From NCBI RefSeq assembly GCF_000003815.2, contig NC_049987.1, positions 24,478,668 through 24,542,667 of the forward strand: 64,000 nt of DNA, read 5' to 3'. Position numbers and translations under genes: made by a program. Below are positions 35,843-46,816 of the stretch, piece by piece. Under the pieces are notes generated by a model, which searched no databases, was not told where the DNA came from, and saw only the letters and a program-made list of their open reading frames with translations. How positions within the stretch are numbered: position 1 is the first letter of the stretch; every line of letters starts with the position of its first letter. The stretch comes from Branchiostoma floridae (lineage: Eukaryota > Chordata > Leptocardii > Amphioxiformes > Branchiostomatidae).

Positions 35843-36355
35843 GGTTGGCTGTTTACTGATTCACACCAACTTCTTGTTGGCACTTTTGACCTTTCTTTGT
35901 CCTTGCTTTGAGCGACGGCGCTCAGAGCGGGCAATTTGCAAACGAGGCAGGGAACAAATCTATCGTGTGGTGTTTTATATACGGATGTGAACGTTCAAAT
36001 CAGCGGTAAAGAGTAATACATTCCAACGATTTCTCCGAGGATCATAACAATGTTGGTATCATATGACTCGACTTAAGCTTGATATTATAAGATACACCTG
36101 CTACAGAGCAAGAAAACGCACCTGTTTCTAAAATGGGCTGGGCGGCGATGTTCAGCTAAGGTACAAGGGTCAGGGCGAAAGGTTGGGTTTTCCTCCGGTA
36201 AGTTTGTCTCCAACTAAGGGCACGGACACTCACTCAGACCCCAACCGTCACAACTACAAATTTAACACCTGGTTATGTAAACAAAAACAAAGAAACAAAA
36301 GCACAGATTTAGAGAAAGCCTGGCGAATACTGGATCAATAGGCTGTCCGTGTAAC

Positions 36356-36655
36356 TTAACTGCTAGAGCGCCACAGTTGAGCCCCTAGCTCCGATCAAGG
36401 GCGTTATATCACAACGTCCTTGCTCCGATCAGTTGGTAACTGAGAGACTCCGGTTCAAATCCTGGGAAGGTCATCTTGGACGGGGTTGCACCCGTCATTT
36501 GGATAGACGTAAAATGAGGGTTACATGTCGAGGAGGTGTCTGAAGCGCGCTAAAGGGGGAGGGGGGGTTATATCAACCCTTCCCTGTAAAAACATACCCT
36601 GCTACAGAAACAACAGGCAAACTTGCTGCACTATTTGCCACTAGGCACATGCCGA
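36356..36655 (+). mobile_element. tRNA-derived SINE
   Basis: The same family as 30387-30606: GGTTCAAATCCTGGGAAGGT (B-box-like), GGGGTTGCACCCGTCATTTG, then CCCTGTAAAAACATACCCTG and TGCCACTAGGCACA at the 3' end. Confidence 0.7.
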
Positions 36656-36859
36656 GTCTGAAGGAATTTAGCAGTACCATGACACTAAATAATTACAGGG
36701 CATCAAAAGGGTCCATATGAACGATTTGAAAGATGCAATGACTTGACAATATCACTTTTGTACGCATTCATTTTTATTCACAATTTAGTATGTACACTTA
36801 ACCATTATTATTATTGGTTTTTGTCGAGTTGGGACTTTTATTTACACACTGTTATGGTT

Positions 36860-37250
36860 GTTTACAATAACAGAGCTGTTGCACAGTTTTCTAAAACACA
36901 GAGTTTTTTTTTCTCTATTAAACCCTGTGATACAATGGGATTTACTGGGTTAAGCCCATAGCTTTCTTTGACTTTGAAATAAGAGAGCTGTGACCCATTG
37001 TTGTAAACCACAGTTTTTTTTCTAACCATATAACACAATAGAATCGACTCAGGACATTTAAAGATATTTTGAACTGTTTGAAACAATAAAAACTGTTGTA
37101 CATTTTTGTAAACCTCATGTTTTTTTTCTATGTAATGCATTAGAGGCTATTGAGCTATGACTTTTATTTTATACTATCTACATGTTGTTATATCTCTTTA
37201 AAATAATAGAGCTGACATACATTTTTTGTAATTCACGAGGTTTTTCCTTT
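36860..37250. repeat. Diverged ~115-bp tandem repeat
   Basis: Three to four weakly conserved units share TAATAGAGCTG/ACAGAGCTGT-like, AGTTTTTTTTCT and TATGTAATGC/GATACAATGG-like blocks. Non-coding. Confidence 0.4.
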
Positions 37251-37334
37251 GCTTTACTACCCACCTAGATACTTCACTGAGAGACTTAACCCTCCCTTCC
37301 TCTGAAATTAAGATTCACGAAAGGAATCCAAAGA

Positions 37335-39458
37335 TCATTCGATGAAGTTTTTGAAGAGCGGTTCTTTTTCTGCCTCTGTTCGTCTCCTTCTTCTCCAGCA
37401 GATGCAGCTGATAGTGGCGATCACCAGCACGGTAGCAGGTAGGGTCGAAGCTAAGATTACAATGATTAAAATATAACCAGTTTGTGCACAGTCCTCCGCT
37501 GTGAAGAATTTACCCGACTTGTCGACGTGAAACGGCTGGAGTTGAACTTGACGCACCAGCATGGTGACTTCCTTGGTGACCGTGACGTTGACGTCTGCGA
37601 GGCACTTGTAAGATTTCCTTACGTCGGTGGAGAAGACGTTCAACGTCATGTTCTCCACGCGACGCTGTTGGTTCGGGGCTATCGTCTGTGGGAAGAACAC
37701 CGGGAATTCCGTGTAGGACAGTTCCGCACTAGCTAGTCGGTACCTGCCGCTACGTCTGTCGATAGACTGGACAAAAGTAAATGTCACGCAGAACGTGGCG
37801 TTGTAGAACTCAAGGGTCAAGGAGGAAACGTTGTTTTGACACGCACCTGATACGGCGGCGGTGACTGGGACGTTAAAGACTCCCTGCCCAACTTCTGCAT
37901 CCTGTTTGACGTACTCGACAATAAACTGTACCCCCATGTTGGCAAGTAAACAAACCTGTCCTGTGGAGTTTTTGACAACGTAGTGGCCTTGTAAGGGTTT
38001 TGTGGGCTTGCTTGGAGTAGGAGGCGGTGTGGTTGTGTAAGGGGGAGTGCTGTGGGGAGGTGATGAGGGGAGGATCGTTGTTGCAGGGGCAAGGGTGTCA
38101 GTCGCGTCGGTTGTTTGCATTGTCGTGGTCACTCTCGTCGGTACCGTCGTGGTGGCGTTCAGAACGGGGTACATCGTGGTACGCAGGTCCTGTGGACACC
38201 TCGCCGCGTCGCTGAACCGGCCGCCCTCCACCCCGAACGGCTGCACCTGCATGTCGACGATTTCTAACGTCACGGTCTGTCCTACCGTGAAGTTCCGCTG
38301 GGAGTCGCACCTGTACGATTTCCCCAGCTCGGTGTCCAACAGAGACAAGTCGTTCTCCAACTGGATGTCCGACGTGTTCGGGTCTTGGGCGTTCGGGAAA
38401 AACCGCGCGCTACGTTGGTACCCGACCACGAGGCTGTTCAGAACGTACCTTTTCCCGTCAGAGTAAAAGGATAAGCTAAGGTTAAAGGTGTCGGTGAACA
38501 TCAAAGTCAAGGTCGCCTGGTCGTCCTCACATGACCCGCCCACACTGCTGTTCGCGGGAAGGACGTAGGTGGCGTTTCTGTTCTTCCCGCCATCCACGCG
38601 ATACGCCACACGAAACAAAACTCCCATGTTCGCCAACAAGCACACCTGTCCTTCAGAGTTATTCAGGGAAAAAGATCCAACGGGAAAAACTAGAGAGGGG
38701 GTGACTGGTTGGAAGGGGGTTGTGCTTGTTGCAGGGGGTTCCGTTGTTGGGACAAAATCTTGGGGACACTCCTGTGGAAGCGAGAACGTGCCTTGGGTGT
38801 CGACCTCGAACGGTTGGGCCTGGATGTTGTGAACAGTCAGATTGGCGCGCAGTGGGACATTCACATCTCTGGCTTGGCTTAGAGTCAACTCTTGTTCCCT
38901 CTTGCATAGGTATGACTTGGGTGTTAAAGCAGTAGATTGTGTCTTGATCGCCTGAATGCCTGAGACCACAGACAAGAATGTCATGTTCGGGTGTAAGGCG
39001 TCTGGAAATAGAGACGGAATCAGCTGGTAGTAGATGGAAACTTTGGAAAGCCAGAAATGCGTCATAACGGGTAAGTTCCTGGAAAAGGTCAAGTTCATGC
39101 CGAACTGTCCCATATATGTAGTGATGTCGTCAAAGCTGATGTTCATGACGGCCGTCTGCTCGTTGAGGAACCCGTGTGCACATGTTCCGCTGACGTAGCT
39201 GTTGTTGGGTAGAGGGTAGGCCACAGTGTCCGTAGTGTTGTCGGTCCTGAGGTACTCTACATGAAAGGTGGCCGAGATGTCCAACAGGAGGCATTTCTGT
39301 CCCCTTCCGTTTTCCACATAGAAATGGCCGACAGGAGGTAGTGGGTCACTTGTAGCCTCACAGCTTGCAGTACCAATAGATCCCGCTAGTAGAACGAGCC
39401 TCGCCAACAGCCCCAGCATCTCAACAAAACGTTGAAGAGCAGATTTGAATAAAATCAA
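37335..39458 (-). CDS. LAMP-family lysosomal membrane glycoprotein with three luminal domains, intronless
   Basis: An uninterrupted frame of 707 codons. A signal peptide lies near residues 14-34 (MLGLLARLVLLAGSIGTASC); Met14 is as good a start as Met1. Three LAMP luminal domains follow, each with four cysteines: C56/C93/C185/C231, C273/C310/C384/C421 and C523/C540/C619/C657. A Thr/Pro-rich hinge (about 428-488) separates domains 2 and 3. One membrane span (662-688) is followed by a short basic tail ending EKEPLFKNFIE. Many N-glycosylation sites are visible. Vertebrate LAMP1/2 have two luminal domains, many exons and a Tyr-based GYxx-hydrophobic sorting tail; here the tail has an acidic EKEPLF instead. 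The role is inferred as lysosome or endosome membrane protection and traffic. Confidence 0.85.
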   Translation of the reverse strand: MILFKSALQRFVEMLGLLARLVLLAGSIGTASCEATSDPLPPVGHFYVENGRGQKCLLLDISATFHVEYLRTDNTTDTVAYPLPNNSYVSGTCAHGFLNEQTAVMNISFDDITTYMGQFGMNLTFSRNLPVMTHFWLSKVSIYYQLIPSLFPDALHPNMTFLSVVSGIQAIKTQSTALTPKSYLCKREQELTLSQARDVNVPLRANLTVHNIQAQPFEVDTQGTFSLPQECPQDFVPTTEPPATSTTPFQPVTPSLVFPVGSFSLNNSEGQVCLLANMGVLFRVAYRVDGGKNRNATYVLPANSSVGGSCEDDQATLTLMFTDTFNLSLSFYSDGKRYVLNSLVVGYQRSARFFPNAQDPNTSDIQLENDLSLLDTELGKSYRCDSQRNFTVGQTVTLEIVDMQVQPFGVEGGRFSDAARCPQDLRTTMYPVLNATTTVPTRVTTTMQTTDATDTLAPATTILPSSPPHSTPPYTTTPPPTPSKPTKPLQGHYVVKNSTGQVCLLANMGVQFIVEYVKQDAEVGQGVFNVPVTAAVSGACQNNVSSLTLEFYNATFCVTFTFVQSIDRRSGRYRLASAELSYTEFPVFFPQTIAPNQQRRVENMTLNVFSTDVRKSYKCLADVNVTVTKEVTMLVRQVQLQPFHVDKSGKFFTAEDCAQTGYILIIVILASTLPATVLVIATISCICWRRRRRTEAEKEPLFKNFIE

Positions 39459-41100
39459 GAGCTGAATTTCTAGCAGACTTGCCCACTATTCTGTGGCAAC
39501 TGGGTCTGCGAGCCCTCGTCACAATGTTGTGGCGGACCTAAGGACTTTGATCTGGCACGTGGGTAGCTTTGTGAGCTTTGTTGATTATACACAGTTGTTA
39601 ATGATTGTCCCAGTGTACACATCCGTAACCCAATAGCAGTCGGTGGTTTTGGGGCGCAGCAATAACCCAGTGTCATTTATGGGCACGGGACAGGATGTAA
39701 CTAGATATCAGGCAATCAGACACTCTGGAATGGTCATGTGGGCTCTCCAAGCAGAGGTTAGGCTCTGGCTGGTTTTGGGTACTTTAGCCGTTTTATCGGG
39801 CTTTTTATTTCGTGAGGTATTCTCTTTGCTGTACGTCTGTCTGTCGATAAAAGAAAACCTGTCAAAATGGAATGTCCGATTAAAAAGTCTAAAAAGACGT
39901 CAAAAACACATCGGAGTTCAACTCCTGCTCGGAGAGTAGTAGTACGATCTCACGCAATAAGCGTTTCGGTAATTGTTTTATGTGGGTGGAAGTTGTTTAC
40001 TTGTAAGAGGGGTGTGTTTGACAACAATGTTTACTTGTGATACAGGTATATTGTAAAACAAGGAGGTTCAATAAAGGAACACAGGTGTGAAAACATGTCT
40101 TTACTTCCAGGTTATTTATCAATGTTCTTGCAAATGCCACTTTGTCCAGAAAAAAAACCCTCATAAATAAAGGCTCAAACAACAAACTTTTCCAGATACC
40201 AGGTTCGAGTATGTCAAGAAAATGGTCTAAATGATATCTGTGAAATAGATATAATATATACAATTCAAACAGCATCGCCACTGTGGACTGAAAATTATGG
40301 TGAATGGAAAGACCTTGACATTATCATGGGTTAAAAATAACAACACAATACAGGAGGACTTTGCTCTACTCCAGACAATACAAGTAAACATTCTATCAAT
40401 CTATACTCCTCTCTTAAATGTTTCTATGGCAGGCCCTGGCTAGAAACATTCATGAAACATGTCCTAAAAACATATTATATATTATCAATCTTGAAGAGCA
40501 AATATATGAATAAAAAAACACTTGAAATACACTTTTACCTCTTTCTGATAGTAGAGGTACTAAGTTTAGAACACAAAAGTAGAGGAATACTCTAATCACA
40601 AGTTCTCTTTGATGAGTCCATTGAAATCATTCCAGCCTTAGGCATACAGTACATGTCAATATCAAAAGCAATTAAGGGTCTCCTGATTAGCAAAACTTCA
40701 AAACTTCACATCAAGCCAAATTGGCACTATGCAGTTTCCTGGCTACATGATAAAAACTGAAATGAAAGCGAGTCACTGATTGTATTCAACATCATAAAAA
40801 CATGAAAGATTATCAAAAGTTCAGAAGTCACCTAGCTAGTTGCTATATTAGCACTAGTAGTAGTAATAGTCTTTTTTTTTAATTCAAATAAAAGTCTTTA
40901 ATCAAAAGTTTTTGATTATACTGCTGCTGGGGTCCCTGACACAGGGGTAGGCAGCAGTTGGCTAGTCTTCACACCGCACTTCCAGGCAGCCCCACTAATT
41001 CTTCATATTCAAATTTACCAGTTTTCCGTTAGAAAACATTGGGTGATGTACATATGCTCGACAGTTTACCAAAACCTAAAAATACTCACATCACTAACAC
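39459..41100. other. Intergenic region upstream of the LAMP-like gene
   Basis: No supported gene. A fragment at 40998-41090 resembles the PIG-M terminal repeat unit (TTCATATTCAAATTTACCAG, then GAAAACATTGGGTG), the oldest and most diverged copy of that array. Confidence 0.4.
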
Positions 41101-41656
41101 ACACTTAGGCCACAGCAAGTAAATTTTATGCATGACATCCACGCACGCATTAATTTTTGCCTGATTTCAGAATTAAAAAAAAGACTATTTTTTCCTTTGG
41201 AGATGGTCAACATGACGAGAAAGTACCAAAATGGGCAAATATGTTGTGTTGTAGGCTAATGGTTGTACTTGTAGAAGTGACACTAGCCAGGTAGTCATGG
41301 ATGTAGTTATAGAAGTGAAACTAAAAGTTTAGTTAGATAGTTGTAAAAGTGGCCCCAATATGGAAGCCATGAGTGTTGTTGCCATGTTGGTAAGTGATAC
41401 CAGTCTACCACACTAATGTCACCATTGCTACACTAGTTCACGTCTTGAATACAGAAATGAATGCCTGGCTTGTAGGCTGTGATACCATGTTTCGTCGCTT
41501 CGATTCTTTTTTTACATTTGGTGCGTACATTTAGAAAATTTAGCCATCTTGTTTTTTTTTAACCCATCGTTGTTTTTTTTGCCCTATCTCACTATTTTTG
41601 CCATCTGCAGACGATGTCATCCATAAAATTTAATTGCTGTGGCCTTAGTGTACGAT
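41101..41656. mobile_element. TIR element inside the degraded PIG-M repeat array
   Basis: CTTAGGCCACAGCAAGTAAA at the left and its inverse TTTAATTGCTGTGGCCTTAG at the right; the pairing continues through TTTTATG.ATGACATC. The ends resemble those of the element at 13862-14728. It splits the old PIG-M repeat fragment near 41.0-41.1 kb from the main array. Confidence 0.6.
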
Positions 41657-41714
41657 CTGGTTTATCCTCTTTTTGTTCACCGCCTATTGAAAGTTAAACA
41701 TCAAGTTAGTGATC

Positions 41715-42944
41715 CTTCATATTCAATTTGACCAGTTTCCCATTAGAAAATAAGGGCTGGTGTACATGTGCATTCAGCAGTTTAACGAGAATCAACACAT
41801 TGATGCCAAAGAACAGAATCCCTGCCACCCATATGTACAAGAAGTGTTCTGTCCTTGGAACATCTTCATCAAGCTAGTTACTGATCCTTCATGTTCAACT
41901 TGACCAGTTTCCCATTGTAAAACAAGGGCTGATGCACGTGTGCATTCAGTAGTTTAACCAGAATCCACACATTGATGCCAAAGAACAGAATCCCTGCAGC
42001 CCATATGTACAGGATTACAGGAAGGTGTTCTGTCCCTGGAACTTCTACTACATCAATTCAGCTATTGACCCTTCTTATTCAACTTGACCAGTTTCCCATT
42101 GTAAAACATAGGCTGGTGTACGTGTGCATTCAGCAGCTTAACCAGAATCCACAGATTAATACCAAAGAATAAAACTCCTGCCACCTAGCTACTAGTAGTA
42201 CATGTACAGGAAGGTAAGTATTGTCACATCAAACCAGTTACTGACCCTTCATATTCAACTTCGCCAGTTTCCCATTAGAAAACATGGGCTGGTGCATATG
42301 TGCATTCAGCACTTCAACCAGAATCCACACATTGATACCAAAGAACAGAATCCCCGCAGCCCATATGGACAGGAAGGTGTTCTGACCTTGGAACATCTTC
42401 ATCACGTCAGTTATTGATCCTTCTTGACATTCAACTTGACCAGTTTTCCATTGTAAAACATGGGCTGGTGTACATGTGCATTCAGCAGCTTGATCAGAAT
42501 CCACACATTGATACCAAAGAACAGAATCCCTGCCACCCACATGTACAAGAAAGTGTTCAGTCCTTAGAACATCTTCATCAAGTCAGTTATTGATCCTTCA
42601 TATTCAACTTGACCAGTTTCCCATTAGAAAACATGGGCTGGTGTACATGTCCATTCAGCAGCTTAACCAGAATCCACAGATTGATACCAAAGAATAAAAC
42701 TCCTGCCAACCATATGTACAGGAAAGTGTTCTGTCCCTGGAACTTCTACTTCATCAAGTCAGTTATTGATCCTTCTTGACATTCAACTTGACCAGTTTCC
42801 CATTAGAGAACATGGGCTGGTGCATATGTGCATTCAGCACTTCAACCAGAATCCACACATTAATACCAAAGAATAAAATCCCTGCCACCCATATTTACAG
42901 GAAAGTGTTCTGTCCCTGGAACTTCTACTTCAACAAGTCAGTTA
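41715..42944 (-). repeat. Tandem array of PIG-M terminal coding segment
   Basis: Seven copies of a 172-188 bp unit stand downstream of the PIG-M stop; on the minus strand each reads from FQGQNTFLYIW-like through GILFFGINVWILV to the C-terminal tail HVHQPMF.NGKLVKLN and a stop. The block AACCAGAATCCACACATTGA recurs near 41786, 41959, 42141, 42319, 42495, 42667 and 42846, with the coding copy at 43034. Some units carry disabling changes (CTG TAC to CTG TAA near 42897). Several remain open. I see no clear acceptor at the unit starts. Confidence 0.8.
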
Positions 42945-44814
42945 TTAATCCTTCTTGACATTCAACAATTTCAACTTGACCAGTTTTCCATTGTAAAACA
43001 TGGGCTGGTGTACGTGTGCATCTTGCAGTTTGACCAGAATCCACACATTAATGCCAAAGAACAGAACCCCTGCCACCCATATGTACAGGAAGGTGTTGTG
43101 CCCCTGGAACTCCAGGTAGTAGGCAGGCATCAGCCACAGGGCCTGTCCCAGGAACCACAGGGTTGCCATGGTAACGACATGGTGTGTCCGCAGCCTCAGG
43201 GTGGGCAGGACGACAGGAAGTAGGCTCAGGTACCACAGGAAGTACTGGGCATGATGGGAAATAAAGGCAACAACATGAGTCATTCTATATAGTATACACA
43301 ACATTCATATAGTCCTTCTGTAAGTAACATTTGTACTTGCGCATAGGTTAATTCATTTGTATTAGCTATATCTACTTGTTTGTTTGTAGATGATCTTAAG
43401 AAATTTGCTTTACTGTGTACATTTCATAGGATTCCTGTCATGCAGTTTGATGTAATTTTTGTAATGATGTATCTTATGATGATACAAATGTACATATGCC
43501 CTTTTATGTAATCACATGTATCTAAAACAGCCTTGCATTGTAAAAGTAGTTACACTTACAGTGGATTAGTTAAACTATACTGATTTTTGTGAGGCGTAGC
43601 TTTTATGAATGTTCAAGTCAAGAAAAGCTTGAAATATAGTCATGTGCTCTCTCTGCATAATGTGACAGAAGCAAAAGCAGTAGCTTCCTCTTTCCTTGAA
43701 AAAAACAGAGTTGGTCTGTAAAAAATCTGAGAAAGTCCAATTTTTTGTGCTGAAAATTAGTTAAACTTTGATCCAAGTTTCAAATCTTGCCCACCTGTGA
43801 TGTACAGACTTTGTTGAAGGTAACAAACAGGAACGTCTGCACGAAACAGCAGAACGGCAGGTCCCTGTACAACCAACACGACACCGCAACCAACAGGACA
43901 ACCTGCGGCAGGAACGTCACGATCCCCACCGCGAGGGACCACTCGCTCTCCGACGACAGGTACAACATGTAGAAGTACACGGAGAAGTTGTGTCTGATGT
44001 CTCTCCTAGTCAGGTGGTACAGATACGTCTCCTCAACAAACTCCTGTCCGTACATGACAAAACACAACCCTGTCAGCAGGGTGAACGTCACAACTGATGT
44101 GAGTACAAGCTGAACTCTAGACGGGTTCACTAAAGACCTGACAAAGTCTAGCATCGTTTTGGTGGCTTGCTTGTGTCCTGTGTAGTCCTCGCCTAAGAGA
44201 AGGAACAGTGGAAGAGCGTACGTCGCGGGATAGATCCTGAAGTGGACGGCAGCTGCATACAGGATGGCGGCAGTCTTTGTGCATTTCTTCATGATAAAAT
44301 ACAACGTTCCCAGGACTAACATGATGGTGAGAGCCTCCGCATTACCTCTACTGGATACTCCCATAGGCAGGGGGTTGAAGAGCCACACCGATGCACATGT
44401 CTTACTCGTGTTAGCATCCACTCCCCTTAGCAGGAGAATCTGGTGCATAAAGTACCCCGCTATCACGTCACTCAGAACAAAGAGCAGCTTGCCGAACACT
44501 GGAGTGAGGTAGATGTTGGGAGTCAACATTAATGCCAGTAGGGGGGTGTATCGGTAGGTGGCCCGGTTGTAAGGGGACTGTCCGTTAGTGATGTACTGTG
44601 CAGCGTCGGAGAAGACGTAGTAGTCCACGTCGGTGTACTTGACCAGCATGGTGCGGTCCTGCCATTCTCCGTACGCTATCAGTGCGAGACGCGCCCCCAA
44701 GGCGAGGAGACAGAGGCACTCGATGGTCAGGGTCTGAATCATGGTGACTGCTGCGATCACACGTACAGTGCAGATGAGTATGGCAAGTTCGTCACTTTTT
44801 ATTTGTGCTTTCAC
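42945..44814 (-). CDS. PIGM: GPI mannosyltransferase 1 catalytic subunit (PIG-M)
   Basis: Two exons: 44814-43795 and 43244-42945, joined in phase 0 across a 550-bp intron (TCACAG/GTGGGC; CATGCCCAG/TAC); 439 residues. It is a multi-pass ER membrane GT-C enzyme that adds the first mannose to GlcN-acyl-PI from dolichol-phosphate-mannose. The DxD motif is in the first luminal loop (YTDVDYYVFSDAA). Family blocks are YRYTPLLALMLTPNIY, NPLPMGVSSRGNAE, YHLTRRDIRHNFSVYFYMLY and FVTFNKVCTSQYFLWYL across the exon join. A second Met at residue 25 (MIQTLTIEC) is an alternative start. Human PIGM is intronless and of similar length. It stands head to head with the AK9-like gene, 768 bp apart. Confidence 0.93.
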
Positions 44815-45582
44815 TTATCTGAAAGGTAATAGGTAACGCATATAACGTTACATGAAATGAAAAATACAGTTACTAGTACATGGTTAGCAGTAGTAGACAA
44901 GTAGCCTTGTGTGTACAAGGCTTGCCTGACGTATAAAACACACTTTTAGCGACCGTTCCACTGGTAAGGACCCTACAACGGTGTGGGAGCGATCTAACAG
45001 CGAGAGATTGTGTTGTCAAGCAGATTAAAACATATTGGAGCAATGTCGCAGTCACTAAAGCTAAATTAGGTTGCTTGATTTTTGTCAACACAACAGCACA
45101 CGAGTCATCATCATGGATTTCACTCACACATACCTGTAAAATACGTACCCAATTCGCCGCTTTTGTTGCAAAAATAGAATCCTGCGGATGCTATGTTTGT
45201 GTATTAAAACATTTCAGTCTGTATCATCCCATGTACCTTCCAAAATAAAGAGCTACTGCAAAGAAACGCGAGGAAAACACTACATTTTTGCAAATTTCCG
45301 CCATTTTGGATTTGGCGCTGGCGCGTTGCATTGTGGGAACTATCCTTTGGATCCTATAATTACTTGGCGATGGTAGGGGTGCAAGAAAAATAAAATATTT
45401 TTAATCCAGTCATTTTAAACACCATTTGCATATTAAAAAGAAATGACATCAACTATATAATGTTTTGTCTATATGCTGAAGTGTTATATGCGTTCTAATT
45501 TTACTATCATTTAATTCATCGAATCTCTTACCCCTTTTTCATATATGGTATGATCCACGGATTCTATGGCGACCAAACAAAT
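44815..45582. promoter_or_regulatory. Shared divergent promoter region of PIG-M and AK9-like genes
   Basis: The two start codons face away from each other across 768 bp. No TATA box is apparent. TTCCCACAATGCAACGCG (minus strand, about 45325-45342) resembles a ZNF143/SBF-type site common at bidirectional promoters, and the AK9 start ATATGGCGGAC is YY1-like. Shared regulation is inferred. Confidence 0.4.
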
Positions 45583-46760
45583 ATGGCGGACGTAGAACAG
45601 GTGAGACTTTGATTTGAATTTTTTGCTAATTATCTATCCCGTTTCGAAACTTTACAACAACTTATCGACGTTTTTGACAGAATAAAACGATGGTTCATCT
45701 CCCTTGTGAATATAGTTTCTGTACATGCCCGTACAGCGGAGTTATCTCGGTTGAAATCATTGCGTGATGTTGTGGTTTTAGGTTCAGAATCCGTTGAGTG
45801 AGTTAGACAGCATACAAAACATCAGGTCACTTGTTGATTCCAAGTCTTATCGTTTGTAGCATCCGATTCATTCAAAGTTTTACGTACCATATACATACTT
45901 GGGATTAAAAAGAAACAGCTAACAATGAATTCAAAAGTTACCAACTCTTGAGAGAAGACAATTTTGTCTTGTGGCTTTTGACAACAGGACTGACCATGAT
46001 AATCGTTGTATCAAATTGGTTCATTTATTCCCGCTACTACATACGAGTATATCACTGCTGTCAGATAGTGTCGATCCAACGTATACATAAAGTGTCTCTA
46101 CTACTTATGAATTACCTAGGATAGATAATGAAAGACTCATTTTATATGACACCAATTACAATGTCAGACTTAAATTTATATAAACAGCATACGGTTACCG
46201 TACTATTTTGCTGGTCAACTTTGTGAAAGTTTCAGAACATCTTTGTGTCTTTCCAGTTCTGCCTCAAGTCAATCGGGACAACTGGGAAAATGAATTGGGT
46301 TATGGTTTAATTTTAGGGTTAGAACTAAGGTTGGGTTTAGGTTAGTGTTAAAGTAAGTCTTTTTCTTGATGACAAGACATCTAGCTCTAGGGACCATCCA
46401 AGTCATGGTTTCGTGTTGTCTTACATTTGTTTGTGAACTTTGAATGATCCTGTAGGCATCTGTTGATGAGGGAGGGGGGAGCATTGGACCAGGGATCAGT
46501 GTCATGAGTCTGAGCGACCTGCCCGAGGAACTGAAACCTCTGGAGGGAGACCCTTACAGTGAAGATGAGGTATGGCATAAGTTTTGCTTCTTCCGAAAGT
46601 TTTGCTTCTGTTATCAGAAACAAATATTTACAAGTAAAGCTTCCTCACCTTTTTAAGACCAACTTACATAAAGTAAAACCAAATATCATCACAATCCATT
46701 CAGAGGCATTTCAGACTTTCTTAAGTTATGCTCACCACAAATATGCTGAAACGTAGACAG

Positions 46761-46816
<56 letters not shown>

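Larger units (their letters stand above)
35843..37334. other. Intergenic region between BHMT-like and LAMP-like genes
   Basis: Holds the BHMT-like promoter side (35843 onward, no TATA box seen), a SINE at 36356-36655 and a diverged tandem repeat at 36860-37250 that probably lies in the LAMP-like 3' UTR. Confidence 0.4.

Noticed and set aside
45782-45825. Possible extra AK9 exon after TTTTAG
   Set aside because: 44 nt would break the phase between exon 1 and exon 2, and the donor (CAG/GTCACT) is poor.
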